Assembly: GCA_011050175.1 (NCBI GenBank) | Contig: DRGF01000135.1 | Location: 1 to 8,852 of the forward strand | Direction: 5' to 3' | Origin: Thermococcus sp. | GTDB lineage: Archaea; Methanobacteriota_B; Thermococci; Thermococcales; Thermococcaceae | DNA length: 8,852 nucleotides | Shown here: piece after piece, positions 1 to 6,188 of the stretch | How the letters are laid out: each line of letters opens with the position of its first letter | How positions within the stretch are numbered: position 1 is the first letter of the stretch | Notes under the pieces: model-generated | The model's input: the letters and a program-made list of their open reading frames with translations, nothing else | Told to the model about the DNA's origin: nothing | Databases searched by the model: none | Position numbers and translations under genes: made by a program

Positions 1-518
1 AAGAGGCCCGTAAACAGGTGGTAGAACGGCTGGGACAGACCGAGGCGGAACGTGAGCATCCCCAGAACGCCGGAAATGATGAATATGAAAAAGGCATATA
101 GCCTCTTCCCACCCCTCTCCGTGAGAATCAGAAAGACCGCTATAAGCCCGACCAGAAGGCGGCCCACTTCAGGAGTGTATAAGGGAGCAAGCACCATATA
201 GAAAGGAGCCAGAGGGAGGACAAAAAGCACCGCCAGAAAGCTCGCCCAGAGGGCTATCCTGACGACCTCCATTGCCCGCCCCTGGAGTACGAGCCTGTGT
301 GCCGGCAGGACTCCAAGGGCAGTCCCCTCATCTGGAACTCCAAGAAACGCGGAGGGTATAACGTCCAGAAAGGTGTGCGTCAGCCCCATTGAAAAGAGCA
401 GGAGGTTGTCCCTGACCCCAAAGCCAGCCAGGAAAGTACCCAGCGTATTGACGTGTATCCCGGGGGATATCCCGCTCAAGGTTCCCCCGGCGATTCCAAT
501 CAGCAGTTCCCGCAGCAC
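1..518 (-). CDS. COG1784/TctA-like membrane permease, N-terminal 172 residues (partial)
   Basis: This is a multispanning membrane protein that runs off the left edge. The N-terminus has a Gly-rich helix (GIAGGTLSGISPGIHVNT, about residues 8-25), followed by THTFLDVIPSAFLGVPDEGT (about 48-67) and the LPAHRLVLQGR segment (about 71-81). These are the hallmarks I associate with archaeal COG1784 proteins, distant relatives of the TctA permease of tripartite tricarboxylate transporters. At least three further hydrophobic segments follow (about 87-110, 119-132 and 140-157). The start is the GTG at 518: an in-frame stop lies two codons upstream, and a GGTGAT ribosome binding site sits 5 nt before it. 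The gene overlaps the end of the preceding OB-repeat gene by 19 nt, so the two are probably translationally coupled. No TctB- or TctC-like gene is visible. The substrate is unknown; the family call is fairly sure and the transport role is inferred. Confidence 0.8.
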   Translation of the reverse strand, partial: MLRELLIGIAGGTLSGISPGIHVNTLGTFLAGFGVRDNLLLFSMGLTHTFLDVIPSAFLGVPDEGTALGVLPAHRLVLQGRAMEVVRIALWASFLAVLFVLPLAPFYMVLAPLYTPEVGRLLVGLIAVFLILTERGGKRLYAFFIFIISGVLGMLTFRLGLSQPFYHLFTGL

Positions 519-1666
519 AGGTCATCACCGGAGTTGACCTCAAAGGCGGGCATGTTCCTGTAAGTTGTGAAGAACCCATACGCCTCCAGTGTCTCGTTTG
601 GCTGGACTGAAACGTTGAGCGACTTTCTGAGCTTAAGAATAACCCAGCAGTCTCCATGGGTGACGTTGGCTATCCCAAAGCCGTTCCTGTAGACTTTGAC
701 CCATGAAACGTTTCCGGCTATCCTTGCAAACTTCCCCTCGGAGAAGGAACAGATACCGTTGGGAAGGCTTTCCCTAGGATTGACCACGATGCAGTCAAGG
801 CAGAGAAGCGAGGACTTCCTTCTGAGGGCCTTGAACTGTATTACATCGCCCCTTCTGGCAGAGAAGCCGTAGACCCTCATGTCAGTGCAGTTCAGCCTGA
901 GCGAGCGGCCGCTCTCCACGACCATGCAGGTGCCCGTTGCAATGTCTCCAATTTCAGCGCCCATCAGAGGCTTCTCCTGGGCCATTCCAAGGAGCGCTAC
1001 GTCATCCTTTGAATCCACTAAAAGCGAAAGCGTTGAATAAAAACGGACAATCCCAAGAACACGAACCCTCTGGCCGGGTTTAAGCTCGGTTCCGTAGGGC
1101 AGGTAAAGCGCTATCTCCTCGCTCCCATTCCAAAGTACAGTCTTCTGGCCGGAGTACAAGATGGTTCCCTCCACGGCCCACGGCATTCCGTCGGAAGGTT
1201 CCTTCGGCGGGCTGACACGGCTATAACGCACCGGATAGAATTTACCGCCGTACCACATACCCTCGACCCGCACGAATTCGCCCTTTGGAATGTCCAGCGG
1301 TACCGCCAACCTCACCTTGGTGGGAGTCAGCAGGTAGTACCCGCGCGAAGGCCAGTACGCACCGGTTGTAGTCTCGAGGGGAAAGGTCGGCTCCGTCTGC
1401 TCGATGCTTTCCGGCCGTATCCTAATTCCGGACGAGGAGTTGAAAGGAACCCCCGTAACCCTGTAAACCCTGCCGACCTCCAGAGAAGAATAGACCCCAA
1501 CACTTCCCTGACCGTCCGTGAGGATTGAAAAGCCATCTCCGGAGTAAACACACACCCCCACAAATTCACTTGATTCGACTCGCTGATTACCTATAACTAG
1601 CAACATGCTCAAAACCATCACAAGACATATTGACAACACCACATACAATTTCCCTTTTGTGACCAT
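500..1666 (-). CDS. Exported membrane-anchored protein with repeated OB-fold-like units
   Basis: A 388-aa protein I cannot name. Residues 8-26 form an uncleaved-looking signal or anchor helix, and the rest appears to lie outside the cell; several NxS/T sequons are present (e.g. residues 76, 180, 259, 319, 334, 351). The body is a series of beta-rich units of the pattern V-x-G-x-V...G...L..G..V.V.G....I, at about 35-88, 107-151, 164-226, 243-296 and 313-381, which resemble OB folds. Known OB folds bind nucleic acids, oligosaccharides or ions. There are ten cysteines, including C289-L-D-C292 and a terminal CCGNC, so disulfides or metal binding are possible. The last 19 nt overlap the permease gene, suggesting a shared function such as substrate capture. 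The start ATG has no clear ribosome binding site, but a TATA box about 25 nt upstream fits a leaderless mRNA. The OB assignment is by pattern only. Confidence 0.8.
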   Translation of the reverse strand: MVTKGKLYVVLSICLVMVLSMLLVIGNQRVESSEFVGVCVYSGDGFSILTDGQGSVGVYSSLEVGRVYRVTGVPFNSSSGIRIRPESIEQTEPTFPLETTTGAYWPSRGYYLLTPTKVRLAVPLDIPKGEFVRVEGMWYGGKFYPVRYSRVSPPKEPSDGMPWAVEGTILYSGQKTVLWNGSEEIALYLPYGTELKPGQRVRVLGIVRFYSTLSLLVDSKDDVALLGMAQEKPLMGAEIGDIATGTCMVVESGRSLRLNCTDMRVYGFSARRGDVIQFKALRRKSSLLCLDCIVVNPRESLPNGICSFSEGKFARIAGNVSWVKVYRNGFGIANVTHGDCWVILKLRKSLNVSVQPNETLEAYGFFTTYRNMPAFEVNSGDDLCCGNC

Positions 1667-1686
1667 GGTATATAGTAACAGCCGAA

Positions 1687-1700
1687 CCTTAAAAATCTTA
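1687..1700 (-). promoter_or_regulatory. BRE/TATA promoter of the OB-repeat/permease unit
   Basis: On the minus strand the sequence reads TAAGATTTTTAAGG, a purine-rich BRE-like stretch followed by a TATA-like TTTTTAAG. Its centre (about 1691) is about 25 nt from the ATG at 1666, so transcription should start at or next to the start codon. Confidence 0.5.
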
Positions 1701-1726
1701 CTCTATTGTATAGTGGAGCGTGTGGA

Positions 1727-1740
1727 GGAATAAAATAGAA
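1727..1740 (-). terminator. T-rich tract after the KaiC-like gene
   Basis: Directly after the TGA of the KaiC-like gene the minus strand reads TTCTATTTTATTCC. Euryarchaeal RNA polymerase terminates at short T-rich runs, so this may end that transcript before the next promoter. The tract is interrupted, so the call is weak. Confidence 0.3.
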
Positions 1741-2490
1741 TCAGTAGACTTCACCACTCGGGTAGACCACGATGCCGCTCTCGGTTATCTCGAAGGGATA
1801 CTTCTTCATCGAATGCTTGGTTTCACGCATCTTCCTTACCAGGAGGTAGCGCTTCAGCTCGACCTCCTTCTCAACGAAATCGAGAAGGACGACACCCCTG
1901 GCTATGTACTCCTCTATGCCGTAGCGGCTTATCTTGCCATTGGCCGGGTCTGGGGCCTCGGTGGTGAGTATAGATGTGACACCCATCTCAAGGAGAATCG
2001 TGTGGAGCTGAAGAAGAACTTCCCTTATTTCGTTTTCTACCCCCAGCCTGAACGCGATGGAAGGAATCGAGTCTATCACGAGCCTCTTGGCATCGATGGC
2101 CTTGACAACGCGGTATATGTAGCGGAGGAAGTCCTCTGCCCGGAGGTTGCCCTCGAGAACGTACTGCTCCTCCGAGGGAAGGCCTACAACCGCACTCACG
2201 CCGTCTATAATGGCCAGCTTCCCCTCTTTCTCATACTTCTCAAAGTCCCATCCAAAGGCGCGCATCTCTCTCCTAAGATCCTGGGCCCTCTCCTCAAGGG
2301 TAACGATAACTCCGGGTTCGTTGTAGAGCTCAACGCCCTTATAAACAAACTGGACACCAAAAGTGGTCTTACCGCTTCCGGTAGGGCCGGTAACCAGAAC
2401 CGTGGTCCCGCTGGGAAAACCACCTTGAATTATATCATCAAAGCCGGGGATACCACTTTTCAATCGCTCAATTGTGTATTCCATAAGCAT
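1741..2490 (-). CDS. KaiC-like RecA-family ATPase, single domain (UPF0273 type)
   Basis: A 249-aa cytoplasmic P-loop ATPase of the RecA/KaiC superfamily. It opens with the KaiC-type lead-in SGIPGFDDIIQGGFP (about 12-26), then Walker A GPTGSGKT (35-42), the acidic pair in TLEER (64-68, E66/E67, catalytic in KaiC relatives), Walker B RLVIDS (136-141) and the KMRETKHS segment (220-227) typical of KaiC-like proteins. The layout and length match the single-domain Pyrococcus UPF0273 proteins, whose cellular role is unsettled. There is no second KaiC domain and no attached receptor domain. The start ATG at 2490 has a GGGGGTGG ribosome binding site about 6 nt upstream; an ATG two codons later is possible but worse spaced. 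It lies 74 nt upstream of the OB-repeat gene on the same strand, which has its own promoter, and is divergent from priL. I would not call it RadA or RadB. Confidence 0.88.
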   Translation of the reverse strand: MLMEYTIERLKSGIPGFDDIIQGGFPSGTTVLVTGPTGSGKTTFGVQFVYKGVELYNEPGVIVTLEERAQDLRREMRAFGWDFEKYEKEGKLAIIDGVSAVVGLPSEEQYVLEGNLRAEDFLRYIYRVVKAIDAKRLVIDSIPSIAFRLGVENEIREVLLQLHTILLEMGVTSILTTEAPDPANGKISRYGIEEYIARGVVLLDFVEKEVELKRYLLVRKMRETKHSMKKYPFEITESGIVVYPSGEVY

Positions 2491-2558
2491 TATAAACCAC
2501 CCCCAGAGTTCTTTACGAACCCGTCTTTCTCAGCTAGTATGGCATATGGCATCCCGAA

Positions 2559-2574
2559 GATATAAACCTTTTGG
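2559..2574 (-). promoter_or_regulatory. BRE/TATA promoter of the KaiC-like gene
   Basis: The minus strand reads CCAAAAGG followed by TTTATATC, a near-ideal Thermococcales BRE plus TATA box. Transcription should start near 2538, giving a leader of about 48 nt. The 242-nt spacer 2491-2732 holds this promoter and the divergent priL promoter. I saw no open frame or RNA gene in the rest of it. Confidence 0.7.
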
Positions 2575-2680
2575 AGAAATTTCATGTCTTTACACCGGAG
2601 TCAGAGAGTATTATGACGATATGACCTGGAAAACCCCGAATTAAGTCAAATTTTTGGTGTATCCTAAAGTCTCTCCAAGG

Positions 2681-2697
2681 GGAAAACTGTTTTATGC
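2681..2697 (+). promoter_or_regulatory. BRE/TATA promoter of the priL-priS operon
   Basis: GGAAAACT followed by GTTTTATGC resembles a BRE/TATA pair. The predicted transcription start (about 2718) falls some 15 nt before the priL ATG, leaving room for the GAGGTGA ribosome binding site. It also shows that the in-frame ATG at 2694 cannot be the start, because it lies inside the TATA box. Confidence 0.55.
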
Positions 2698-2732
2698 TCA
2701 AACCCCTAATCCACAGTTTGAGAGGTGAAGCT

Positions 2733-3953
2733 ATGCTGGATCCATTCGGGCCCGAGGCCAAGCGGCTCGTCAAAGAAGAGTTCGGGGGAATAACCGAGTT
2801 ACTTATGATAATCCCCTCGTATGTTGGAATTGACGCGGCCCTGGAGAGGGTCAGCTGGGTAAAGTCAGGCGAAATACCCAAGGACACACTTGAACTTGAA
2901 GGCATACGGGACCTGCTCACCTTCTACGCACTCCTGGGAGCACTGGCCCTCGCCCCATACGGCCTCGAGAGAGAGCTCGTCAGGGAGGCCAACCTAGGGA
3001 TATACCACAGAAGGATCCTTCAGAGAGGAACCCTCGTGGGTGTCTCCACACCCCTCGAGAGGGTTTCCGACGGCGAAATTCCCGAGAAGGACAGAACAAT
3101 ACTCGAGAGAACCCACCACACGGAGCTACCCCCGGAGGAGAGGAAGAAACTGCAGCTGAGATACAAGATACACCTGTCAAAGTTCCTGGAGCTGTGGGAA
3201 GGCTCCCTCAAAGAGGTCTACGTGAGAAACGGGTACGCGTACCTCACGGAGGAGGGTGCCATTGAGCTGTGGAAGCGCTCCTTCGAGAGGAACTTCGACA
3301 GGGCAGTGAACCTGCTCTACGAGGTGAGGGACGAGCTGCCCGACTACTACCTCCGGCTCTACGAGAAGCTCGGCGAAATAGCACGCGAGTACTACAAGGA
3401 CAGGCTCGAAAGGATGGGCTCCGCCAAGGCCGCGCCCCTACGCTTCGACCTGTTCCCGCCGTGCGTTAAAACTGCCCTGAGCGGCGTCCCATCGGGCCTC
3501 CGGAACTACGCCATAACGGTTCTCCTCACAAGCTTCCTGAGCTACGCAAGGCTCTGCCCCAACCCCCCAAAGAGGGACGTGAGGATAAAGGACTGCGTGA
3601 GCGACCTGAGCGTTGTGGAAAAGGAGATACTGCCCGTGATCATCGAGGCTGGCAACCGCTGTTCACCGCCCCTATTCGAAGATCAGCCCCACGAAATCAA
3701 AAACATCTGGTATCACCTCGGCTTCGGATTAACGGACAAGCCGACGCTCGAGGACAGCGGAAACTCGACCTGGTACTTCCCGCCCAACTGCTCTAAGATA
3801 CGAGCCAACGCGCCGGAGCTCTGCAAGCCGGACAGGGACTGCAGGAACATAAAAAACCCCTTGACATACTACCTCAGGAAGCTCTACATCGAAAACCGGA
3901 AGAAGGGCGAAGGCGAGGACAAAGAACCGGACGGCGGTGAGGAAAATGGCTGA
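2733..3953 (+). CDS. priL: DNA primase large subunit PriL
   Basis: The 406-aa non-catalytic subunit of the archaeal/eukaryotic-type primase, which binds PriS, regulates primer synthesis and carries a 4Fe-4S cluster. It begins MLDPFG, as I recall for Thermococcales PriL. The N-terminal half is helical. The C-terminal domain has FPPC (C244), NRC (C310), PPNCSKIRANAPELC (C353, C364) and C370, with the strongly conserved stretch KNPLTYYLRKLY at 374-385. C244, C310, C353 and one of C364/C370 are the likely cluster ligands. The tail (about 389-406) is charged, Gly/Glu-rich and probably disordered. Start: the ATG at 2733 has GAGGTGA 5 nt upstream, while the longer in-frame option at 2694 lies within the promoter. 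The end overlaps priS by 8 nt, so the subunits are likely made in coupled amounts. Confidence 0.95.
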   Translation: MLDPFGPEAKRLVKEEFGGITELLMIIPSYVGIDAALERVSWVKSGEIPKDTLELEGIRDLLTFYALLGALALAPYGLERELVREANLGIYHRRILQRGTLVGVSTPLERVSDGEIPEKDRTILERTHHTELPPEERKKLQLRYKIHLSKFLELWEGSLKEVYVRNGYAYLTEEGAIELWKRSFERNFDRAVNLLYEVRDELPDYYLRLYEKLGEIAREYYKDRLERMGSAKAAPLRFDLFPPCVKTALSGVPSGLRNYAITVLLTSFLSYARLCPNPPKRDVRIKDCVSDLSVVEKEILPVIIEAGNRCSPPLFEDQPHEIKNIWYHLGFGLTDKPTLEDSGNSTWYFPPNCSKIRANAPELCKPDRDCRNIKNPLTYYLRKLYIENRKKGEGEDKEPDGGEENG

Positions 3954-4986
3954 GCTTCTCAGGGAGATAACAAGGGAGGAGCGGGCGCTCTACTACAAAA
4001 AGGAATGGAGCGCGGAGAAGCTGCCGGAGTTCATTGTCAAAACCCTTGAGAACAGGGAGTTCGGGTTCGACCACACCGGCGAGGGGCCAAGCGACAGGAA
4101 GAACGTCTTCCTCGACGTCCGCGACCTGGAAGACTACGTAAAAACAACCGCCCCCTACGCCGTCTATTCCAGCGTCGCCCTCTACGAGGAGCCCAAGGCG
4201 ATGGAGGGCTGGCTCGGGGCAGAGCTCGTCTTCGACATAGACGCAAAGGACCTGCCCCTGAGAAGGTGTGCACACATCCACGAGCACGGCCAGGTGTGTC
4301 CCGTATGCCTCGAGGACGCGAAGGAGCTTGCCAGGGACACCCTCATAGTCCTCAAGGAGGACTTCGGCTTCGAGGACGTTCACGTGGTCTATTCCGGAAG
4401 GGGCTACCACATACGCGTTCTGGACGAGTGGGCCCTAAAACTTGACGGCAAAGCCAGGGAAAAAGTCCTGGCGTACATCAGCGCCGCTGAAGAGATAACC
4501 TTCGATGACATTCAGAGCAGGAAGATAATGCTCTCCTCCTGCTATTATCGGGTTTTCCGGCTAAGATTTGGGTACTTCGTGAGGAGAGCCACAGAAAATC
4601 ACCTGTTCAACATGGGCCTGAAAAAGGGCCAGATTGAAAAGCTCCTGGAGGAAAGGGAGCGCATATACGAGGACTTCGTCAGAAAGGGTCTCTTAACTGC
4701 CTTCCCCAAGGGGATAGGGTATAAAACCCTGACAAGGCTGTTTTCCCTGTCGAGTACGTTCTCAAAGGCATACTTTGACGGCCGCGTTACTGTCGATGTT
4801 AAAAGAATCCTCCGCCTCCCGTCGAGCCTGCACTCAAAGGTCGGGCTGGTGGCAACGTACATCGGCTCGGATGAAAGAAAGCTTGAAAAGTTCAACCCAT
4901 TTGAGGACGCCGTTCCCGGCTTCAGGAAGGAGGAAGTCCAGGAGGCATACAGCGAATGGCTGGAAGAGCATGGGGATGAACTGTGA
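3946..4986 (+). CDS. priS: DNA primase small (catalytic) subunit PriS
   Basis: The 346-aa catalytic subunit of the AEP-type primase, which makes primers at replication forks. Visible motifs: DHTGEGPSDRKN (42-53), the catalytic carboxylates in FDIDAKD (D97, D99), a zinc knob formed by C108, H114, C118 and C121, the nucleotide-binding SGRGYHIRV (150-158, H155), and VTVDVKRILRLPSSLHSKVG (281-300) with the third acidic residue D284. Every key residue looks intact, and the length fits Thermococcales PriS (about 346-347 aa). The ATG at 3946 is preferred because GGTGA lies 5 nt upstream; a GTG at 3937 would add three residues and sits within that binding site. It overlaps priL by 8 nt and the following transporter gene by 4 nt, so all three are probably one transcript. 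Confidence 0.97.
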   Translation: MAELLREITREERALYYKKEWSAEKLPEFIVKTLENREFGFDHTGEGPSDRKNVFLDVRDLEDYVKTTAPYAVYSSVALYEEPKAMEGWLGAELVFDIDAKDLPLRRCAHIHEHGQVCPVCLEDAKELARDTLIVLKEDFGFEDVHVVYSGRGYHIRVLDEWALKLDGKAREKVLAYISAAEEITFDDIQSRKIMLSSCYYRVFRLRFGYFVRRATENHLFNMGLKKGQIEKLLEERERIYEDFVRKGLLTAFPKGIGYKTLTRLFSLSSTFSKAYFDGRVTVDVKRILRLPSSLHSKVGLVATYIGSDERKLEKFNPFEDAVPGFRKEEVQEAYSEWLEEHGDEL

Positions 4987-5831
4987 ACGGGAAGATAAAA
5001 ATCGCCACGGCAATGCTGATATGGGGCAGCGTGGGAATATTCGCGCGTTTCTCGAACCTGTCCGGCCTAGGGGTTGCTTTCTTCAGGGTTTCCCTCGGCG
5101 CCCTCCTGCTCCTCCCCATCTTAGCAGGGAAGAAGAGATGGCTCCAATCACTCCCCTCGCTTCTGCGAGAGATGTGGAAGCCCCTTCTAGCACTGGGCGT
5201 TTCCCTCGCCCTGAACTGGGTCTTCCTGTTCACGGCGTTCAACTACACCACCATAGCCAACGCGGTTCTCGTCTACTACCTGTCCCCGATAATAGCAACG
5301 GTTATCTCGTGGCGCTTCCTCGGTGAGAGGCTGAGCCCACGAACCTGGCTCCTCATAGGCATTGCATTCCTGGGCCTTATTCTGATCATGAGCGGCCAGA
5401 GCCTTGACCTGAGCGACAGGAACTTCATAGGGATTCTGCTCGCCCTGGTAGCGGCCTTTTTCTACGCCCTGATACCGAACCTCGGAAGGTTCCTGCGCGG
5501 GATTGACGGCAAAACGCTGACGTTCCTCCAGCTCGCCATAGCATCGCTTGTGCTGGCTCCGTTTATTGCCGTCATGGGCACGGGAGAACCCGTCTGGTGG
5601 GCGGTTTTCGTCCTCGTTGCTGTTCACACAGTCCTGGCACTGTTTCTCTACATGGACGGGCTCAAAGAGGTTGAAGTCAACGAGGCGGCCCTGCTGAGCT
5701 ATCTGGACCCGATGAGCGCGGTCGTGTACGCGTTTCTGGTATTCGGAGAGGTTCCAGAGCTCAGAACAGCAGTGGGCGGGGCCATGATCCTCCTCGCATC
5801 CCTACTGGATATTAAGGCGAGGGGGTCGTAG
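4983..5831 (+). CDS. EamA/DMT-superfamily transporter, about 10 membrane helices
   Basis: A 282-aa inner-membrane protein with two repeated EamA halves, about ten hydrophobic helices in all. The family signature appears twice: ANAVLVYYLSPIIATVISW (about 92-110) followed by RFLGERLS, and EAALLSYLDPMSAVVYAFLV (about 234-253) followed by FGEVP. Known relatives export amino acids, metabolites or drugs; the substrate here cannot be read from sequence. The start is a GTG whose last two bases begin the priS TGA (GTGA overlap), with GGGGATGA just upstream as ribosome binding site. It belongs to the priL-priS transcript although no functional link to primase is obvious. Its last codons (A-R-G-S-stop) lie inside the P1 helix of the RNase P RNA encoded on the other strand. 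There is no good T-run after the stop, so the mRNA may extend as antisense into that RNA gene. Confidence 0.93.
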   Translation: MNGKIKIATAMLIWGSVGIFARFSNLSGLGVAFFRVSLGALLLLPILAGKKRWLQSLPSLLREMWKPLLALGVSLALNWVFLFTAFNYTTIANAVLVYYLSPIIATVISWRFLGERLSPRTWLLIGIAFLGLILIMSGQSLDLSDRNFIGILLALVAAFFYALIPNLGRFLRGIDGKTLTFLQLAIASLVLAPFIAVMGTGEPVWWAVFVLVAVHTVLALFLYMDGLKEVEVNEAALLSYLDPMSAVVYAFLVFGEVPELRTAVGGAMILLASLLDIKARGS

Positions 5832-6140
5832 CCCGCCTTCTGTCTCAGGGGGACATTCGACTGAGCGGCCTACCACGGGGCTCGCACCGGGAACTCATCG
5901 CCCCCTCTTTGGCCTTGCACCCCGCGGGACGGCCGTTTCACCGCTCCCCGACGGGTCGTCTGCGGGTTAGCTCGGGTGCCGTCACCGGCCCCTTCGCCGC
6001 TTTCATCCCCCTCTCCGCCGGGACGTGTCGTTTCTGCGCCGTTGCCCTCCCTCTCGGGAGGTGCCTTGCGGCACCGCGGCCCCGGTGAGGTGGGCGGAAC
6101 TTCCTCGGGAGTGCCCCGAGAGTCCCCGACCCCCTCGCCT
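5815..6140 (-). ncRNA. rnpB: RNase P RNA (archaeal type A)
   Basis: The catalytic RNA that trims the 5' ends of pre-tRNAs. Read on the minus strand, the ends form a 14-bp P1 helix (6127-6140 with 5815-5828). P2 is GGGGAC/GTCCCC (6122-6127 with 5849-5854; its outermost pair competes with P1). A perfect 6-bp hairpin CTCGGG/CCCGAG (6104-6120) follows, then the conserved GAGGAAGTTCCGCC (6093-6106), whose CCGCC can pair with GGCGG in CAGAAGGCGGGC near the 3' end (about 5831-5842) to form P4. Two hairpins with GNRA loops, GCAA (6061-6074) and GAGA (6047-6060), sit where the P8/P9 region is expected. The length of about 325 nt and the high GC content fit Thermococcales. The 3' end overlaps the convergent transporter gene by about 17 nt. 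Exact ends are set from P1 pairing and the upstream promoter. I saw no clear terminator downstream. Confidence 0.93.
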
Positions 6141-6162
6141 AAAGGAAGTAGAGAAAAGGGGA

Positions 6163-6178
6163 GAATAAAAAGGTTTGG
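6163..6178 (-). promoter_or_regulatory. BRE/TATA promoter of the RNase P RNA gene
   Basis: The minus strand reads CCAAACC followed by TTTTTATTC. The TATA centre (about 6167) predicts a start near 6142, next to the first base of the P1 helix, so the RNA has its own promoter and little or no 5' extension. The box lies just after the stop of the upstream surface-protein gene. Confidence 0.65.
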
Positions 6179-6188
6179 TAAACATGGA

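Noticed and set aside
456..473. Overlapping palindromes TATCCC-GG-GGGATA and GGGATATCCC
   Set aside because: They fall in the coding sequence for the conserved SGISPG motif and need no regulatory explanation.
480..530. Box C/D sRNA-like pattern (GTGATGA, then CTGA) on the minus strand
   Set aside because: No convincing C'/D partner boxes follow, and GTGATGA is explained by the permease ribosome binding site.
1720..2565. 281-codon plus-strand open frame
   Set aside because: It lies antisense to the KaiC-like gene, whose Walker motifs are unmistakable. The translation shows no family features and it has no promoter or ribosome binding site.
2694..2732. N-terminal extension of PriL by 13 residues
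   Set aside because: That ATG lies inside the TATA box, and the ATG at 2733 has an ideal GAGGTGA binding site and the familiar MLDPFG beginning.
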